Positions 8,700 to 16,542 of a stretch of DNA of 25,211 bases are shown one piece after another. The first letter of the stretch is position 1. Each line of letters opens with the position of its first letter. A program made the position numbers and the translations under genes. A model generated the notes under the pieces. The model saw only the letters and a program-made list of their open reading frames with translations, was not told the DNA's origin and did not search any database. Source of the DNA: CAYJEQ01 sp964369235 (GTDB lineage Bacteria > Bacillota > Clostridia > Oscillospirales > Ruminococcaceae); assembly GCA_964369235.1 (NCBI GenBank), contig CAYJEQ010000037.1, positions 1 through 25,211 of the forward strand. Reading direction: 5' to 3'.

Positions 8700-9893
8700 T
8701 TACTGCATAAAATCCATTGCCATAAGTGCCATAGTTCTAGTGCATAGTTTCACCGACTGATCCTTTACATGGAAATCAGGATGGTGCATGGATACTCCCC
8801 CACCTGTACCTATAAATATAAAGCAACTGGGGGCAATCTCAGTATAAAAACCAAAATCCTCTCCACCTAACATAAACTGATCCCCCGTGTAGATATTACC
8901 TTCTACAGCTTCTGGGATACCCTCTAGTAACTTAGCTTTATTACTTTCTAATAAATCTGCCACCTGTGCCGATAGTTTAGGATCGTTATAAACCGAAGAA
9001 TACCCCTCTTTTAGGGTAATCTCTGCACTGCCTCCGTAACTTTCTGCAATACCCTTTACCACCTGTGGGATTTTATCCATAAATATCTGTCGAGACTCTT
9101 TATCAGAGTTTCTCATCATCGCCGACATCTCCACCTGATCTGCTATAATATTAGCAGCTGTTCCACCTTTAATCGTTCCTATATTAATAGTGCTTCTACT
9201 CATTGGGCTAATATTCTTTAGCTGTATATTATAGATAGCTGGAATTATAGCTGAGGCAATCTGTATAGCGTCCACCCCTACCTGTGGTGTAGAGGAATGC
9301 CCTGCCTTACCCTTTATAACTATTCCAATGCCGTCAGAATATGATGTGGCATTTCCATAGGCTATTCTAATTGTGCCAATAGGCTCTGGGGAAACATGTA
9401 GTGCAAAACAAGCATCTGGCACTTCTTCCATTAAGCCGGCTTTAATCATCTCCCTGCCTCCACCACCATTTTCCTCTGCTGGTTGGAATACTAATTTAAT
9501 TCTGCCTGTCCAGTGTTCCTTAGTGGAATTAAGCACCTCTGCCACTGCTAAGAGATTAGCCGTATGGGCGTCATGGCCACAGGAGTGCATTACATTAGCC
9601 ACCTTAGAGCTGTAAGGGTGCTTGCCACTTTCCTGCATAGGCAGGGCGTCCATATCTGCCCTAAGCATTAGAAGTTTACCCTCTTTGCCACTGTCAATTA
9701 AAGCTATAGTACCTGTTTCTACAGGGCTTCTTTCATAGGGAATGCCCATTCTTTCCAGCTCACTGCGCACTAGTTTGGCTGTGTTATATTCCTTAAAGGA
9801 TAACTCAGGATTTTCATGGATAGTATGCTTAATATTTAGGTAATAATCTTCTATTCTATCAGAGATATTATTAATCAGTTGTAGTAAATTCAT
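8700..9893 (-). CDS. M20D-family amidohydrolase (N-acyl amino acid / aminobenzoyl-glutamate type)
   Basis: This is a cytoplasmic metal-dependent amidohydrolase of the M20 superfamily, which removes an acyl group or residue from an amino acid or dipeptide; the substrate is not readable from sequence. The 397 residues match the family length. Metal-site motifs are HSCGHDAH (Cys105, His107, His110), QPAEENGGG (Glu140/Glu141), LHVSPEP (His166) and MHHPDFHV (His370/371). The cysteine-containing SCGHD motif places it in subfamily M20D (hippurate, indole-acetyl-amino acid and AbgA-like enzymes) rather than with PepT or DapE. RADMDALPM (78-86) is the other conserved core; a dimerisation lid domain lies at about 180-295. 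It is the second gene of an operon, 30 bases after the YfcC-family carrier, suggesting that the carrier imports its substrate. Its ribosome-binding site (GGAAGG/AGGG) is unusual and suggests coupling to the upstream gene. Confidence 0.9.
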   Translation of the reverse strand: MNLLQLINNISDRIEDYYLNIKHTIHENPELSFKEYNTAKLVRSELERMGIPYERSPVETGTIALIDSGKEGKLLMLRADMDALPMQESGKHPYSSKVANVMHSCGHDAHTANLLAVAEVLNSTKEHWTGRIKLVFQPAEENGGGGREMIKAGLMEEVPDACFALHVSPEPIGTIRIAYGNATSYSDGIGIVIKGKAGHSSTPQVGVDAIQIASAIIPAIYNIQLKNISPMSRSTINIGTIKGGTAANIIADQVEMSAMMRNSDKESRQIFMDKIPQVVKGIAESYGGSAEITLKEGYSSVYNDPKLSAQVADLLESNKAKLLEGIPEAVEGNIYTGDQFMLGGEDFGFYTEIAPSCFIFIGTGGGVSMHHPDFHVKDQSVKLCTRTMALMAMDFMQ

Positions 9894-9923
9894 AATCTCT
9901 ACCCTACCTTCCCATTGTTAAGG

Positions 9924-11300
9924 TTAGTAACCTATGGTAGTACCCATTATAATTGTAGCACATAATACTACAAATATTATGCTATATACAGGCACAATAA
10001 ATTTATACCATCTTGATAGTGTTGTTTTTGCCTGACTTATACAAGCTAGTAGAATAACGCTAGTTGGGGCAAGTAGATTGGTAAATCCATCACCGAATTG
10101 TAGTGTTAATACAGCCATCTGACGAGTTACTCCGATTACATCGGATAGTGGTGCCATCATTGGCATCATTATTGCTGTCTGTCCTGAGCCAGAGGTAATG
10201 AATATATTAATAATAGCATTCGCTATAAACATACCAATACCAGCAAGGCTACTACTTAAACTGCTTAGTGGTAGGGACATATAGTAAACAACAGTGTCAA
10301 GGATTAAGGATTTAGTAAGGATTACATTCATAACACTTGCCAGTATCATAAATACAACTACACCTATTATGTTCTGACTACCCTTAACAAATTCATTCAT
10401 GATTTTATCAACTGGATATCTAGCTAGTATGCCACAGATAATACCAACAGGTAGCATAATAGAGCCTAGTGAAAGAGTGTTAAATCCAAGCACTGCAGAT
10501 CCAAGTGCAAATAGTATAAATGAGCCAAAAAATACAATTAGTATTAACCATTCGCAGATGGATAGAGGTTCTACTTTGGTTATAATATTTACATCGGTAG
10601 CATCTTTAAAGTCATTTTCCCAAACTTTTGGGTCTCTGCGACTTTTATTTGCCACCCACATCATATATAGTGAAACTATACCTAGATTTATTATAGTTAC
10701 AGCTGTTCTTAGCTCACTGCCACTAAAAGGTGCTATACCTGCTATAGTTTGTGCCATAACAGTTGTTAGAGGATTAAATGGAGAGGACATAAATCCTGTG
10801 TAGGAGCCCATCACTATAAGTCCTACGGCAAATGTTCTATCGCATTTTAACTGGCTGGCAATGGAAAGGGATAATGGTATAAACAGAGCACAGGTGGAAA
10901 TCATCGATCCCAGTGTGCCAAAGAAACCCATTGTATAGATAAATGCAGGTATAATCCATACAGATTTATCCTGTAATTTATTACAAAGCATCATTATGGT
11001 ACGGTCTAGTACCCTTGTGGAATTAACGATACCCATCATACCACCCATAATTATAATAACAATAAATAATGCCCCAAAGGAAGCATAAACTGTTTCGCCT
11101 AGGGTCATAACTACATCTGAGGGTGATAGATAGACTTTTTCTATCTGCTGATATGTGCCAGGTACTGCCATTTTATCTACATATTCATAGCTACCTGAGG
11201 GAATTATAAAGGACATGATATAAACTACTAGAATAATAACCATTATTATAGTCCACATACTAAGTGGCTTTTTGGTTGCTTTTGCTTCTGCTGTTTTCAT
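9924..11300 (-). CDS. YfcC-family carrier (DcuC / C4-dicarboxylate anaerobic carrier superfamily)
   Basis: This is an integral membrane carrier of 458 residues with about 12 hydrophobic helices, starting at residues 15-35 after a charged Lys-rich N-terminus. Signature stretches are GSYTGFMSSPFNPLTTVMA (about 168-186) in the first half, and FITSGSGQTAIMMPMMAPLS plus QFGDGFTNLLAPTSVILL in the second. Together they give the inverted-repeat architecture of this superfamily. YfcC relatives are annotated as amino-acid or arginine/ornithine antiporters, while AbgT-like carriers take up acylated glutamate. The adjoining M20D amidohydrolase favours a peptide or N-acyl amino acid substrate, by inference. 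The start ATG at 11300 has GGAGG seven bases upstream. It is the first gene of a two-gene operon with a strong promoter at 11355-11384 and possible operator repeats around it. Confidence 0.88.
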   Translation of the reverse strand: MKTAEAKATKKPLSMWTIIMVIILVVYIMSFIIPSGSYEYVDKMAVPGTYQQIEKVYLSPSDVVMTLGETVYASFGALFIVIIIMGGMMGIVNSTRVLDRTIMMLCNKLQDKSVWIIPAFIYTMGFFGTLGSMISTCALFIPLSLSIASQLKCDRTFAVGLIVMGSYTGFMSSPFNPLTTVMAQTIAGIAPFSGSELRTAVTIINLGIVSLYMMWVANKSRRDPKVWENDFKDATDVNIITKVEPLSICEWLILIVFFGSFILFALGSAVLGFNTLSLGSIMLPVGIICGILARYPVDKIMNEFVKGSQNIIGVVVFMILASVMNVILTKSLILDTVVYYMSLPLSSLSSSLAGIGMFIANAIINIFITSGSGQTAIMMPMMAPLSDVIGVTRQMAVLTLQFGDGFTNLLAPTSVILLACISQAKTTLSRWYKFIVPVYSIIFVVLCATIIMGTTIGY

Positions 11301-11326
11301 TAGTGATCCTCCGTTAATTTGTATAA

Positions 11327-11375
11327 GTTACATTTTATGTATGCTTTATGTAACATTATACATTAAATTGTAACA
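11327..11375. promoter_or_regulatory. Candidate operator: repeated GTTACAT/ATGTAAC sites
   Basis: GTTACAT (11327-11333) and ATGTAAC (11348-11354) form an inverted repeat just downstream of the -10 box of the carrier promoter. TTGTAACA (11368-11375) lies in the -35/-10 spacer. TGTAACATT occurs twice, 20 bases apart (11349, 11369), about two helical turns. This is the layout of a repressor site; the protein is unknown. Confidence 0.45.
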
Positions 11376-11384
11376 TTTTGTCAA
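11355..11384 (-). promoter_or_regulatory. Promoter of the carrier-amidohydrolase operon
   Basis: On the minus strand TTGACA (11379-11384), an 18-base spacer and TATAAT (11355-11360): consensus in both boxes. Confidence 0.8.
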
Positions 11385-11579
11385 TATAAACACCTAATAT
11401 TACTAAATATTTACCCCTCCTCTTTACCATGGCATCTCAATTAGCTCTAATCAGTGAATTATTTACCTAAAAACGGTAAATATTGTCAAGTAATCTATTG
11501 GTAACATGATAATGAGAATAATTAACAAAATCTTTAATAGCTATACAACTGCCATAGGCTCTATAGAGGCCATTATCTA
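11385..11579. other. Gene-free spacer between divergent promoters
   Basis: No gene is seen. It holds ATTTACC/GGTAAAT (11461-11467 with 11475-11481), a 7-bp inverted repeat, and the 10-bp palindrome CTCTATAGAG (11559-11568), which sits 11 bases before the gltX -35 box and could be an operator. Confidence 0.35.
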
Positions 11580-11608
11580 TTGACAAAATCACCTATATAC
11601 TATACTAT
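11580..11608 (+). promoter_or_regulatory. Promoter of gltX
   Basis: TTGACA (11580-11585), a 17-base spacer and TACTAT (11603-11608). The leader is about 90 bases and contains the perfect palindrome TTGTTATAACAA near 11651-11662 and an ACAGG/CCTGT pair that could close a stem. No T-box consensus is visible. Confidence 0.7.
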
Positions 11609-11704
11609 TAAATATGTATGAAATAACAGGCTAATACTGTGGTTTTAGTTTGTTATAACAATGGTTTTATTATAAATCACCTGTAATATAAGGAGGAAAT
11701 AGAA

Positions 11705-13165
11705 ATGAGCAATCCAATCCGTACTAGGTTTGCCCCTAGTCCAACAGGATATATGCATGTAGGAAACCTTAGAACTGCACTATATGCCTATCTAACAGCA
11801 AAAAACACAGATGGTAACTTTATCCTAAGAATAGAGGATACCGATCAGGAGCGTCAGGTTGAGGGGGCAGTGGACATTATCTACAACACCCTAAGAGAAA
11901 CTGGTCTTATCTGGGACGAAGGCCCTGATATTGGTGGCCCTGTAGCACCTTACATCCAGAGCGAAAGAATGTCCATGTATAAGGACTACGCCCTAGAGCT
12001 AATCGAAAAAGGCACAGCTTACTACTGTTTCTGTGATAAGGAACGCCTAGAAGAAAGTCGTACACTACAGAAGGCTAGTGGCATGATCCAGAAATATGAC
12101 AAGCACTGTTTAGGCCTATCCAAGGAAGAAATTCAGGCTAAACTTGATGCCAATATCCCTTATGTTATTAGACAGAGTATCCCAACAGAGGGCACAACTA
12201 CCTTTGAGGATATTGTTTATGGCACAATTACGGTGGATAACGCAACACTGGACGATCAGGTACTAATTAAAACTGATGGTATGCCTACCTATAACTTTGC
12301 AAATGTTGTTGATGACCACACAATGGGTATGACCCATGTAATTAGAGGTAGCGAGTATCTATCCTCCACACCTAAGTACAATCTACTTTATAAGGATTTC
12401 GGTTGGGATCTTCCTACCTACATCCATTGTCCTCCAGTAATGAAGGACGCTACTAGCAAGCTATCTAAGAGAAATGGCGATGCTTCCTATCAGGATCTAG
12501 TAGCTAAGGGTTATCTAAAGGATGCTGTACTAAACTACATCCTACTACTAGGTTGGAGCCCTAAGGGTGATGAGGAAATCTTTACCCTAGAGGAGATGAT
12601 TAAGGAGTTTGATCCAACTGGCATCTCCAAATCTCCATCAATCTTTGACCCACAGAAGCTAAAATACATTAACTCCACATATATTAAGAAGCTTTCTCCA
12701 GAAGCTTTCCATGAGGCTGCACTGCCTTGGATTAGAAAGTCCGTTACTAGAGAAGATGTAGACACAGCTCTTATCTCCTCTATTATCCAGAATAGATGTG
12801 AAGTTCTAGAGGATATTGTGGAGCAGTTAGACTTTGTAGACAGCTTACCTGAATACTCTGACGAGCTATATGTAAGCAAAAAGATGAAAACAAATCAGGA
12901 AACTTCCCTAGTGGCACTAAAGGAAATCCTTCCTACACTAGAAGCTCTTGAGGATTACTCTATGGAGGGTATCCACAGCGCTCTATTTGCTAAGATAGAG
13001 GAGCTAGGTGTTAAAAACGGTTACCTACTATGGCCTGTTCGTGTGGCTGTAAGTGGTAAGCAGTTTACTCCAGGTGGTGGTGTTGAGCTTTGTGCAATTC
13101 TAGGCAAAACAGAAACCATCGCTCGTGTTAAAGCAGGTATTGCTAAACTAGAAGCACTAGCGTAA
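11705..13165 (+). CDS. gltX: Glutamyl-tRNA synthetase
   Basis: This enzyme charges tRNA-Glu with glutamate in the cytoplasm. The 486 residues match bacterial GluRS. The class I HIGH-type motif is HVGN (residues 18-21) within RFAPSPTGYMHVGN. The zinc-site cysteines are Cys108-x-Cys110 and Cys135, next to His134 (YDKHC). The KMSKS-type loop is KLSKR (252-256), and the conserved HVIRGSEYLSSTPKYNLLY precedes it. The C-terminal third is the helical anticodon-binding domain, ending in PVRVAVSGKQFTPGGGVELCAILG, which is typical. The start ATG at 11705 follows AAGGAGG (about 11690-11696). It is monocistronic, between its own promoter and two hairpins. Leucine codons are mostly CTA; 12 CTAG tetranucleotides occur in 12361-13165. 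Whether the enzyme also charges tRNA-Gln cannot be told from the sequence. Confidence 0.97.
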   Translation: MSNPIRTRFAPSPTGYMHVGNLRTALYAYLTAKNTDGNFILRIEDTDQERQVEGAVDIIYNTLRETGLIWDEGPDIGGPVAPYIQSERMSMYKDYALELIEKGTAYYCFCDKERLEESRTLQKASGMIQKYDKHCLGLSKEEIQAKLDANIPYVIRQSIPTEGTTTFEDIVYGTITVDNATLDDQVLIKTDGMPTYNFANVVDDHTMGMTHVIRGSEYLSSTPKYNLLYKDFGWDLPTYIHCPPVMKDATSKLSKRNGDASYQDLVAKGYLKDAVLNYILLLGWSPKGDEEIFTLEEMIKEFDPTGISKSPSIFDPQKLKYINSTYIKKLSPEAFHEAALPWIRKSVTREDVDTALISSIIQNRCEVLEDIVEQLDFVDSLPEYSDELYVSKKMKTNQETSLVALKEILPTLEALEDYSMEGIHSALFAKIEELGVKNGYLLWPVRVAVSGKQFTPGGGVELCAILGKTETIARVKAGIAKLEALA

Positions 13166-13180
13166 TACAGAAGTAATTAA

Positions 13181-13221
13181 TAAGGAACTGTGACGATTTG
13201 TCTTTTCGTCACAGTTCCTTA
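13181..13221 (+). terminator. Hairpin after gltX
   Basis: Perfect 16-bp stem (13181-13196 with 13206-13221) with a 9-base loop, 16 bases after the gltX stop. The following bases are only moderately T-rich. Confidence 0.75.
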
Positions 13222-13233
13222 CTTATAAATTAT

Positions 13234-13276
13234 AGGGTGTATCCCCTCACACCAATGTGGTGAGGGGATACACCCT
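13234..13276. terminator. Second strong hairpin between convergent genes
   Basis: A 17-bp stem (13234-13250 with 13260-13276) with loop ACCAATGTG, followed on the plus strand by TATTTTGATTT. It lies 15 bases beyond the end of the minus-strand gene, so it may terminate both convergent transcripts. Confidence 0.75.
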
Positions 13277-13290
13277 TATTTTGATTTATA

Positions 13291-16164
13291 CTATCTTCCT
13301 GTTGGTGGATTAGGTTTTCCATCATAGGTTGGGGCTGTTTCTATATCAATATCTGGCTCTGGCTCTAGCACCTCATCATCAAGAGGTAGTTCCTCATCAG
13401 ATATAATATAGCTACCTAGCACACTAGTTCTAAACTCCCATGCCTTTTCTTTGGTATTGTATTCTAGGTTGTTTATCTCCTCTACAACTCCGTCATTAAG
13501 TTCATAGATAAACATATCATCATCGGTGTAGAAGAACATCTGTCCATTACGGTTAAATCTAGGCTCTTCCTCAAAGTTTATAAAGTCTAGATTAGCAAAT
13601 CCGTATTTACGGGATATGGCATCGTCCCAATCTACATTGTAGGATAGGTCAAGATCTCTCTGTCCGCTTACATCAACTACAAACATAGCATCACTACCAA
13701 AGAATATTGCAACTTCGTCTGCATCCTCATCAAAGGTAACTACGGAATCTTCATTTACCTCAATATCAATGTCGCCATCTTGAGCCTCTCCGTCTGCGTA
13801 TTCCCCTTTGGATAAAGTTACTATAGCCTCTACCTGATAATCCATAGCATCACTGCGATTTGTTCCTATACCTACATATCCCACTATATCCTCATTGTCA
13901 GTACCGGAATACTTATCAGTATCTATCTCAACAAAGTAGTAATAATCTGTACCACTGTCGGTAATAGTAGCCCTTGTTTGTGGGCCTTCAGTATTCACCT
14001 CAAAGTGGTGGTTACCCAGCCCTGCTTCAAATAGCGCTAGGGCATTAGCCTTGGACTCATCGGTGGCAATATTCTTGCCATCGCTTTCTAGTATAAACTG
14101 TATACCAGAGGCAGTTCCCACTCCAAAGGCTGTTAGGCTACTTTGGGTATAACCATCCTGTTTATACTCCACTACACTACTTGCTGTTACTGTAGGTGTA
14201 GCTGTTTTACCTGCAAGATCTACTAAGGCTACATCTGCCAGTATGGAGTCTTCATTAGGGTAGTATTTATCATCTTTAAAATATCCTACACCATTTGCCT
14301 CTTTATAATCCGAAGGCAGTGTAATATCATCTAGGGTAAAGTAACGATTAGTTACCCCGTCTTCGTCCATTTTAAAGTATCCGTTAGACTGAGTGGACTC
14401 TATCTCACTAGCTGGGTATACTGTTTCCCCTATAGCTGGAGTTTCTCCGTCTACATAATAGCCATTGGTGGAAGCAACAGATATACCTGCTGCTGAAAAA
14501 GCTGTGTTAACAGCTGTAATATTATCAGCATATAGCCATCTGCCATTAATATAATAAGCATATCCTGTAGTTGGATAACTATGTCCATCTTCTAATATTC
14601 TTAAAGCCAAACTTCTACCGTCATAACTAGCTGGCAGTGGCACTGCTGGAGCTGGAGCTGGAGCTGGGGTTGGGGTAGGACTTGGGCTTGGTGTAGCTGT
14701 CGCCGTTGGGCTTGGGCTTGGTGTAGCTGTCGCCGTTGGGCTTGGGCTTGGTGTAGCTGTTGTCGTTGGACTTGGGCTTGGTGTAGCTGTTGTCGTTGGA
14801 CTTGGGCTTGGGGTAGCCGTCGCCGTAGGGCTTGGGCTTGGTGTAGCTGTCGCCGTTGGCTCTGGGGTTTCCGTAGCTGTAGCCGTTGTTGTTGGGCTAG
14901 GACTTGGTGTAGCCGTTGTTGTTGGGCTAGGACTTGGTGTAGCCGTTGCCGTTGGGCTTGGACTTGGGGTAGGGGTTGGCGTTGGTGTTGGGGTCGGCGT
15001 CGGCGTCGGTGTTGGTGTTGGCGTTGGTGCGTACAAAGGCGCCACTGGTTCTGGATCTGGCTCAGATATTGCATCTGCATCTAAAGGGGACGCTAAGGCT
15101 GTTAAATTGTTGCCTTCGTCCTTAGAAAACAGCACATGGCCTAATCCAGTATTATACATCTTCTCAATGTTCATAAGTATAGCTTTGCTAGGGTCTACTG
15201 TTGCATCTGGGGACTGTTCCTCTACGCCCATGTATTCATAGGTGGTAATAGACCCTGAGTTATCAGCCTGAATATACTGGCTGGTGGTTACAAACCTACC
15301 ATTATTTAATATCTCTCCACCATCTTTAATGTAAAACTCTCCTGAGGTTGATGTGGTATAGTCATCAAAGGTATCAATAACCGCTGCCTTATCGGTGTAG
15401 TATCTATCAGGATTTAGTGAATAGTAGGCAGCTGTACCTACAGCATCTAGCCCTAGGTCTACCCTTATTTTATCTGCTACTTCGGTTTTGCTGTCAAAGT
15501 AGAAATCCTCTATCCCGTTAAAATATCTATAGCCCTGTAGTTTCTGAATACCTACTAAAGGGTCAGCTAATAAACTATCCTCATCAGCATAGTATTTACC
15601 TTCGTATTGATATGATCCTGCTTGACCTGTTAAGGTAATAAAGCCCATTGCATTATATCTATTGGCATCTTTTTCAAAAGCAGCCATAAAAGCTGTTCTT
15701 AATTTACTCTGATCCTCTAGATCGCTGGTGCTATTAATACCACTTGTCTCACCTGTGGTTATTCCATAGGTAAGACCTCCATATGTAAGGTAGATTATTT
15801 CAGGGACTTTTATTAAATCATAGGTTACATTATTGGCTTTTTTCTTAACAATGTCCTCATCCTCTACATAGGCGCCACCAATATCCCAATCGGTGTATAC
15901 TCTATATCTGTCTATCATATCATTGTCAATGTCCTCTGGGGCAACTATCCCCTCGCCATCAACTATAAGCAGATAAAACTCATCTCCTGCATCCATGGTA
16001 CTATCGGTTAACTCTTCAAGATAGTTTTCATCTTCATTCATTACATATATAGTACCTGATTGGTCAACTACTGGCAGAGGCTCCAAATCTGCTAGGGCAT
16101 CTACCCCTGTGGGAAACATCATTGCCACAGCTAGAATAAAGGATAAAATCTTTTTCTTATTCAT
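13291..16164 (-). CDS. Secreted protein with aromatic repeats, TPSPSPTxTA linker and NPPTGR tail
   Basis: Function unknown. The 957-residue protein begins with a signal peptide (MNKKKILSFILAVAMMFPTG, cleavage probably after ALA near residue 25). Before and after a long Pro/Thr/Ser linker (about 381-508) there are degenerate aromatic repeats with consensus Y[YF]xxx[GD][KR][YFW]Yx[DST]xxx[VIL]xD. The clearest pair is GKYYADEDSLLAD (189-201) and DKYYPNEDSILAD (about 630-642); others lie near 212, 247, 280, 536 and 596. The C-terminal third is acidic and predicted all-beta, with LGSYIISDEEL shortly before the end, a pattern I associate with clostridial surface proteins just before a cell-wall sorting signal. 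The chain then stops at KPNPPTGR with no hydrophobic helix. The start ATG 16164 has GGGGA upstream. It is divergent from the BspA-like gene, whose product ends the same way. Confidence 0.8.
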   Translation of the reverse strand: MNKKKILSFILAVAMMFPTGVDALADLEPLPVVDQSGTIYVMNEDENYLEELTDSTMDAGDEFYLLIVDGEGIVAPEDIDNDMIDRYRVYTDWDIGGAYVEDEDIVKKKANNVTYDLIKVPEIIYLTYGGLTYGITTGETSGINSTSDLEDQSKLRTAFMAAFEKDANRYNAMGFITLTGQAGSYQYEGKYYADEDSLLADPLVGIQKLQGYRYFNGIEDFYFDSKTEVADKIRVDLGLDAVGTAAYYSLNPDRYYTDKAAVIDTFDDYTTSTSGEFYIKDGGEILNNGRFVTTSQYIQADNSGSITTYEYMGVEEQSPDATVDPSKAILMNIEKMYNTGLGHVLFSKDEGNNLTALASPLDADAISEPDPEPVAPLYAPTPTPTPTPTPTPTPTPTPTPSPSPTATATPSPSPTTTATPSPSPTTTATATETPEPTATATPSPSPTATATPSPSPTTTATPSPSPTTTATPSPSPTATATPSPSPTATATPSPSPTPTPAPAPAPAVPLPASYDGRSLALRILEDGHSYPTTGYAYYINGRWLYADNITAVNTAFSAAGISVASTNGYYVDGETPAIGETVYPASEIESTQSNGYFKMDEDGVTNRYFTLDDITLPSDYKEANGVGYFKDDKYYPNEDSILADVALVDLAGKTATPTVTASSVVEYKQDGYTQSSLTAFGVGTASGIQFILESDGKNIATDESKANALALFEAGLGNHHFEVNTEGPQTRATITDSGTDYYYFVEIDTDKYSGTDNEDIVGYVGIGTNRSDAMDYQVEAIVTLSKGEYADGEAQDGDIDIEVNEDSVVTFDEDADEVAIFFGSDAMFVVDVSGQRDLDLSYNVDWDDAISRKYGFANLDFINFEEEPRFNRNGQMFFYTDDDMFIYELNDGVVEEINNLEYNTKEKAWEFRTSVLGSYIISDEELPLDDEVLEPEPDIDIETAPTYDGKPNPPTGR
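14641..15030 (-). repeat. 30-bp tandem repeats coding TPSPSPTxTA decapeptides
   Basis: About nine 30-base units (core GGGCTTGGGCTTGGTGTAGC on the plus strand) plus a shorter PT dipeptide run at the 14970-15030 end. Units alternate between ATA and TTA versions of the decapeptide; one is interrupted by an ETPEPT insert. Near-identical neighbours make in-frame length variation likely. Confidence 0.9.
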
Positions 16165-16280
16165 ACTATTTTCCCCTTTCCCTTATCTATAATATCTTCT
16201 TGAAATATCCTGTAAAATCCATTAAGAACTATCTTAATATTACTATTTTAGCAGTTTATTGCATTATAATCCATAATAGT

Positions 16281-16309
16281 AGTATATAATAAATAATCTA
16301 CTTTTGCAA
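16281..16309 (-). promoter_or_regulatory. Candidate promoter of the 957-residue secreted protein gene
   Basis: On the minus strand TTGCAA (16304-16309), a 17-base spacer and TATACT (16281-16286), leaving a leader of about 110 bases. The spacer carries ATAAATAATC (16289-16298), the same 10-mer as in the dispersed repeat elements. Confidence 0.45.
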
Positions 16310-16330
16310 GGGGCTTTTAATGTTATTATT

Positions 16331-16346
16331 TTGTTACAAAATGTAA
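16331..16346. promoter_or_regulatory. Inverted repeat TTACA-AAA-TGTAA between divergent secreted-protein genes
   Basis: A 13-bp inverted repeat (16334-16346) inside TTGTTACAAAATGTAA, about 22 bases upstream of the minus-strand -35 box. It shares the TGTAAC core with sites at the promoters near 8381 and 11350. Confidence 0.35.
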
Positions 16347-16453
16347 TTAGGGGTGGGTGGCTAAGGATACCACAGAATACCCATCTGCATAGGGGGATAA
16401 ATTGTCAATTATGATAATAAACTTACATTATTCCCTCTGCAGAAAATTTACCA

Positions 16454-16482
16454 TTGTAATACTTTACCTTGCTTGGTATAAT
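16454..16482 (+). promoter_or_regulatory. Promoter of the BspA-like gene
   Basis: TTGTAA (16454-16459), a 17-base spacer and TATAAT (16477-16482); the leader is about 55 bases and ends with AAAGGA before ATG 16543. Confidence 0.6.
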
Positions 16483-16542
16483 ATACTAGGTATTAATTTA
16501 GAATACTATTAAAGAAAACACGCCAAAGAAAGGACAAAATTC

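Noticed and set aside
14641..15030. Regular 30-base repeats that might be a CRISPR array
   Set aside because: There are no unique spacers, and the repeats are contiguous and in frame with a coding sequence.
14601..15080. Minus-strand frame of 159 residues rich in Gln/Arg/His
   Set aside because: It is a shifted frame of the TPSPSP linker repeats, without a ribosome-binding site or recognisable start context.
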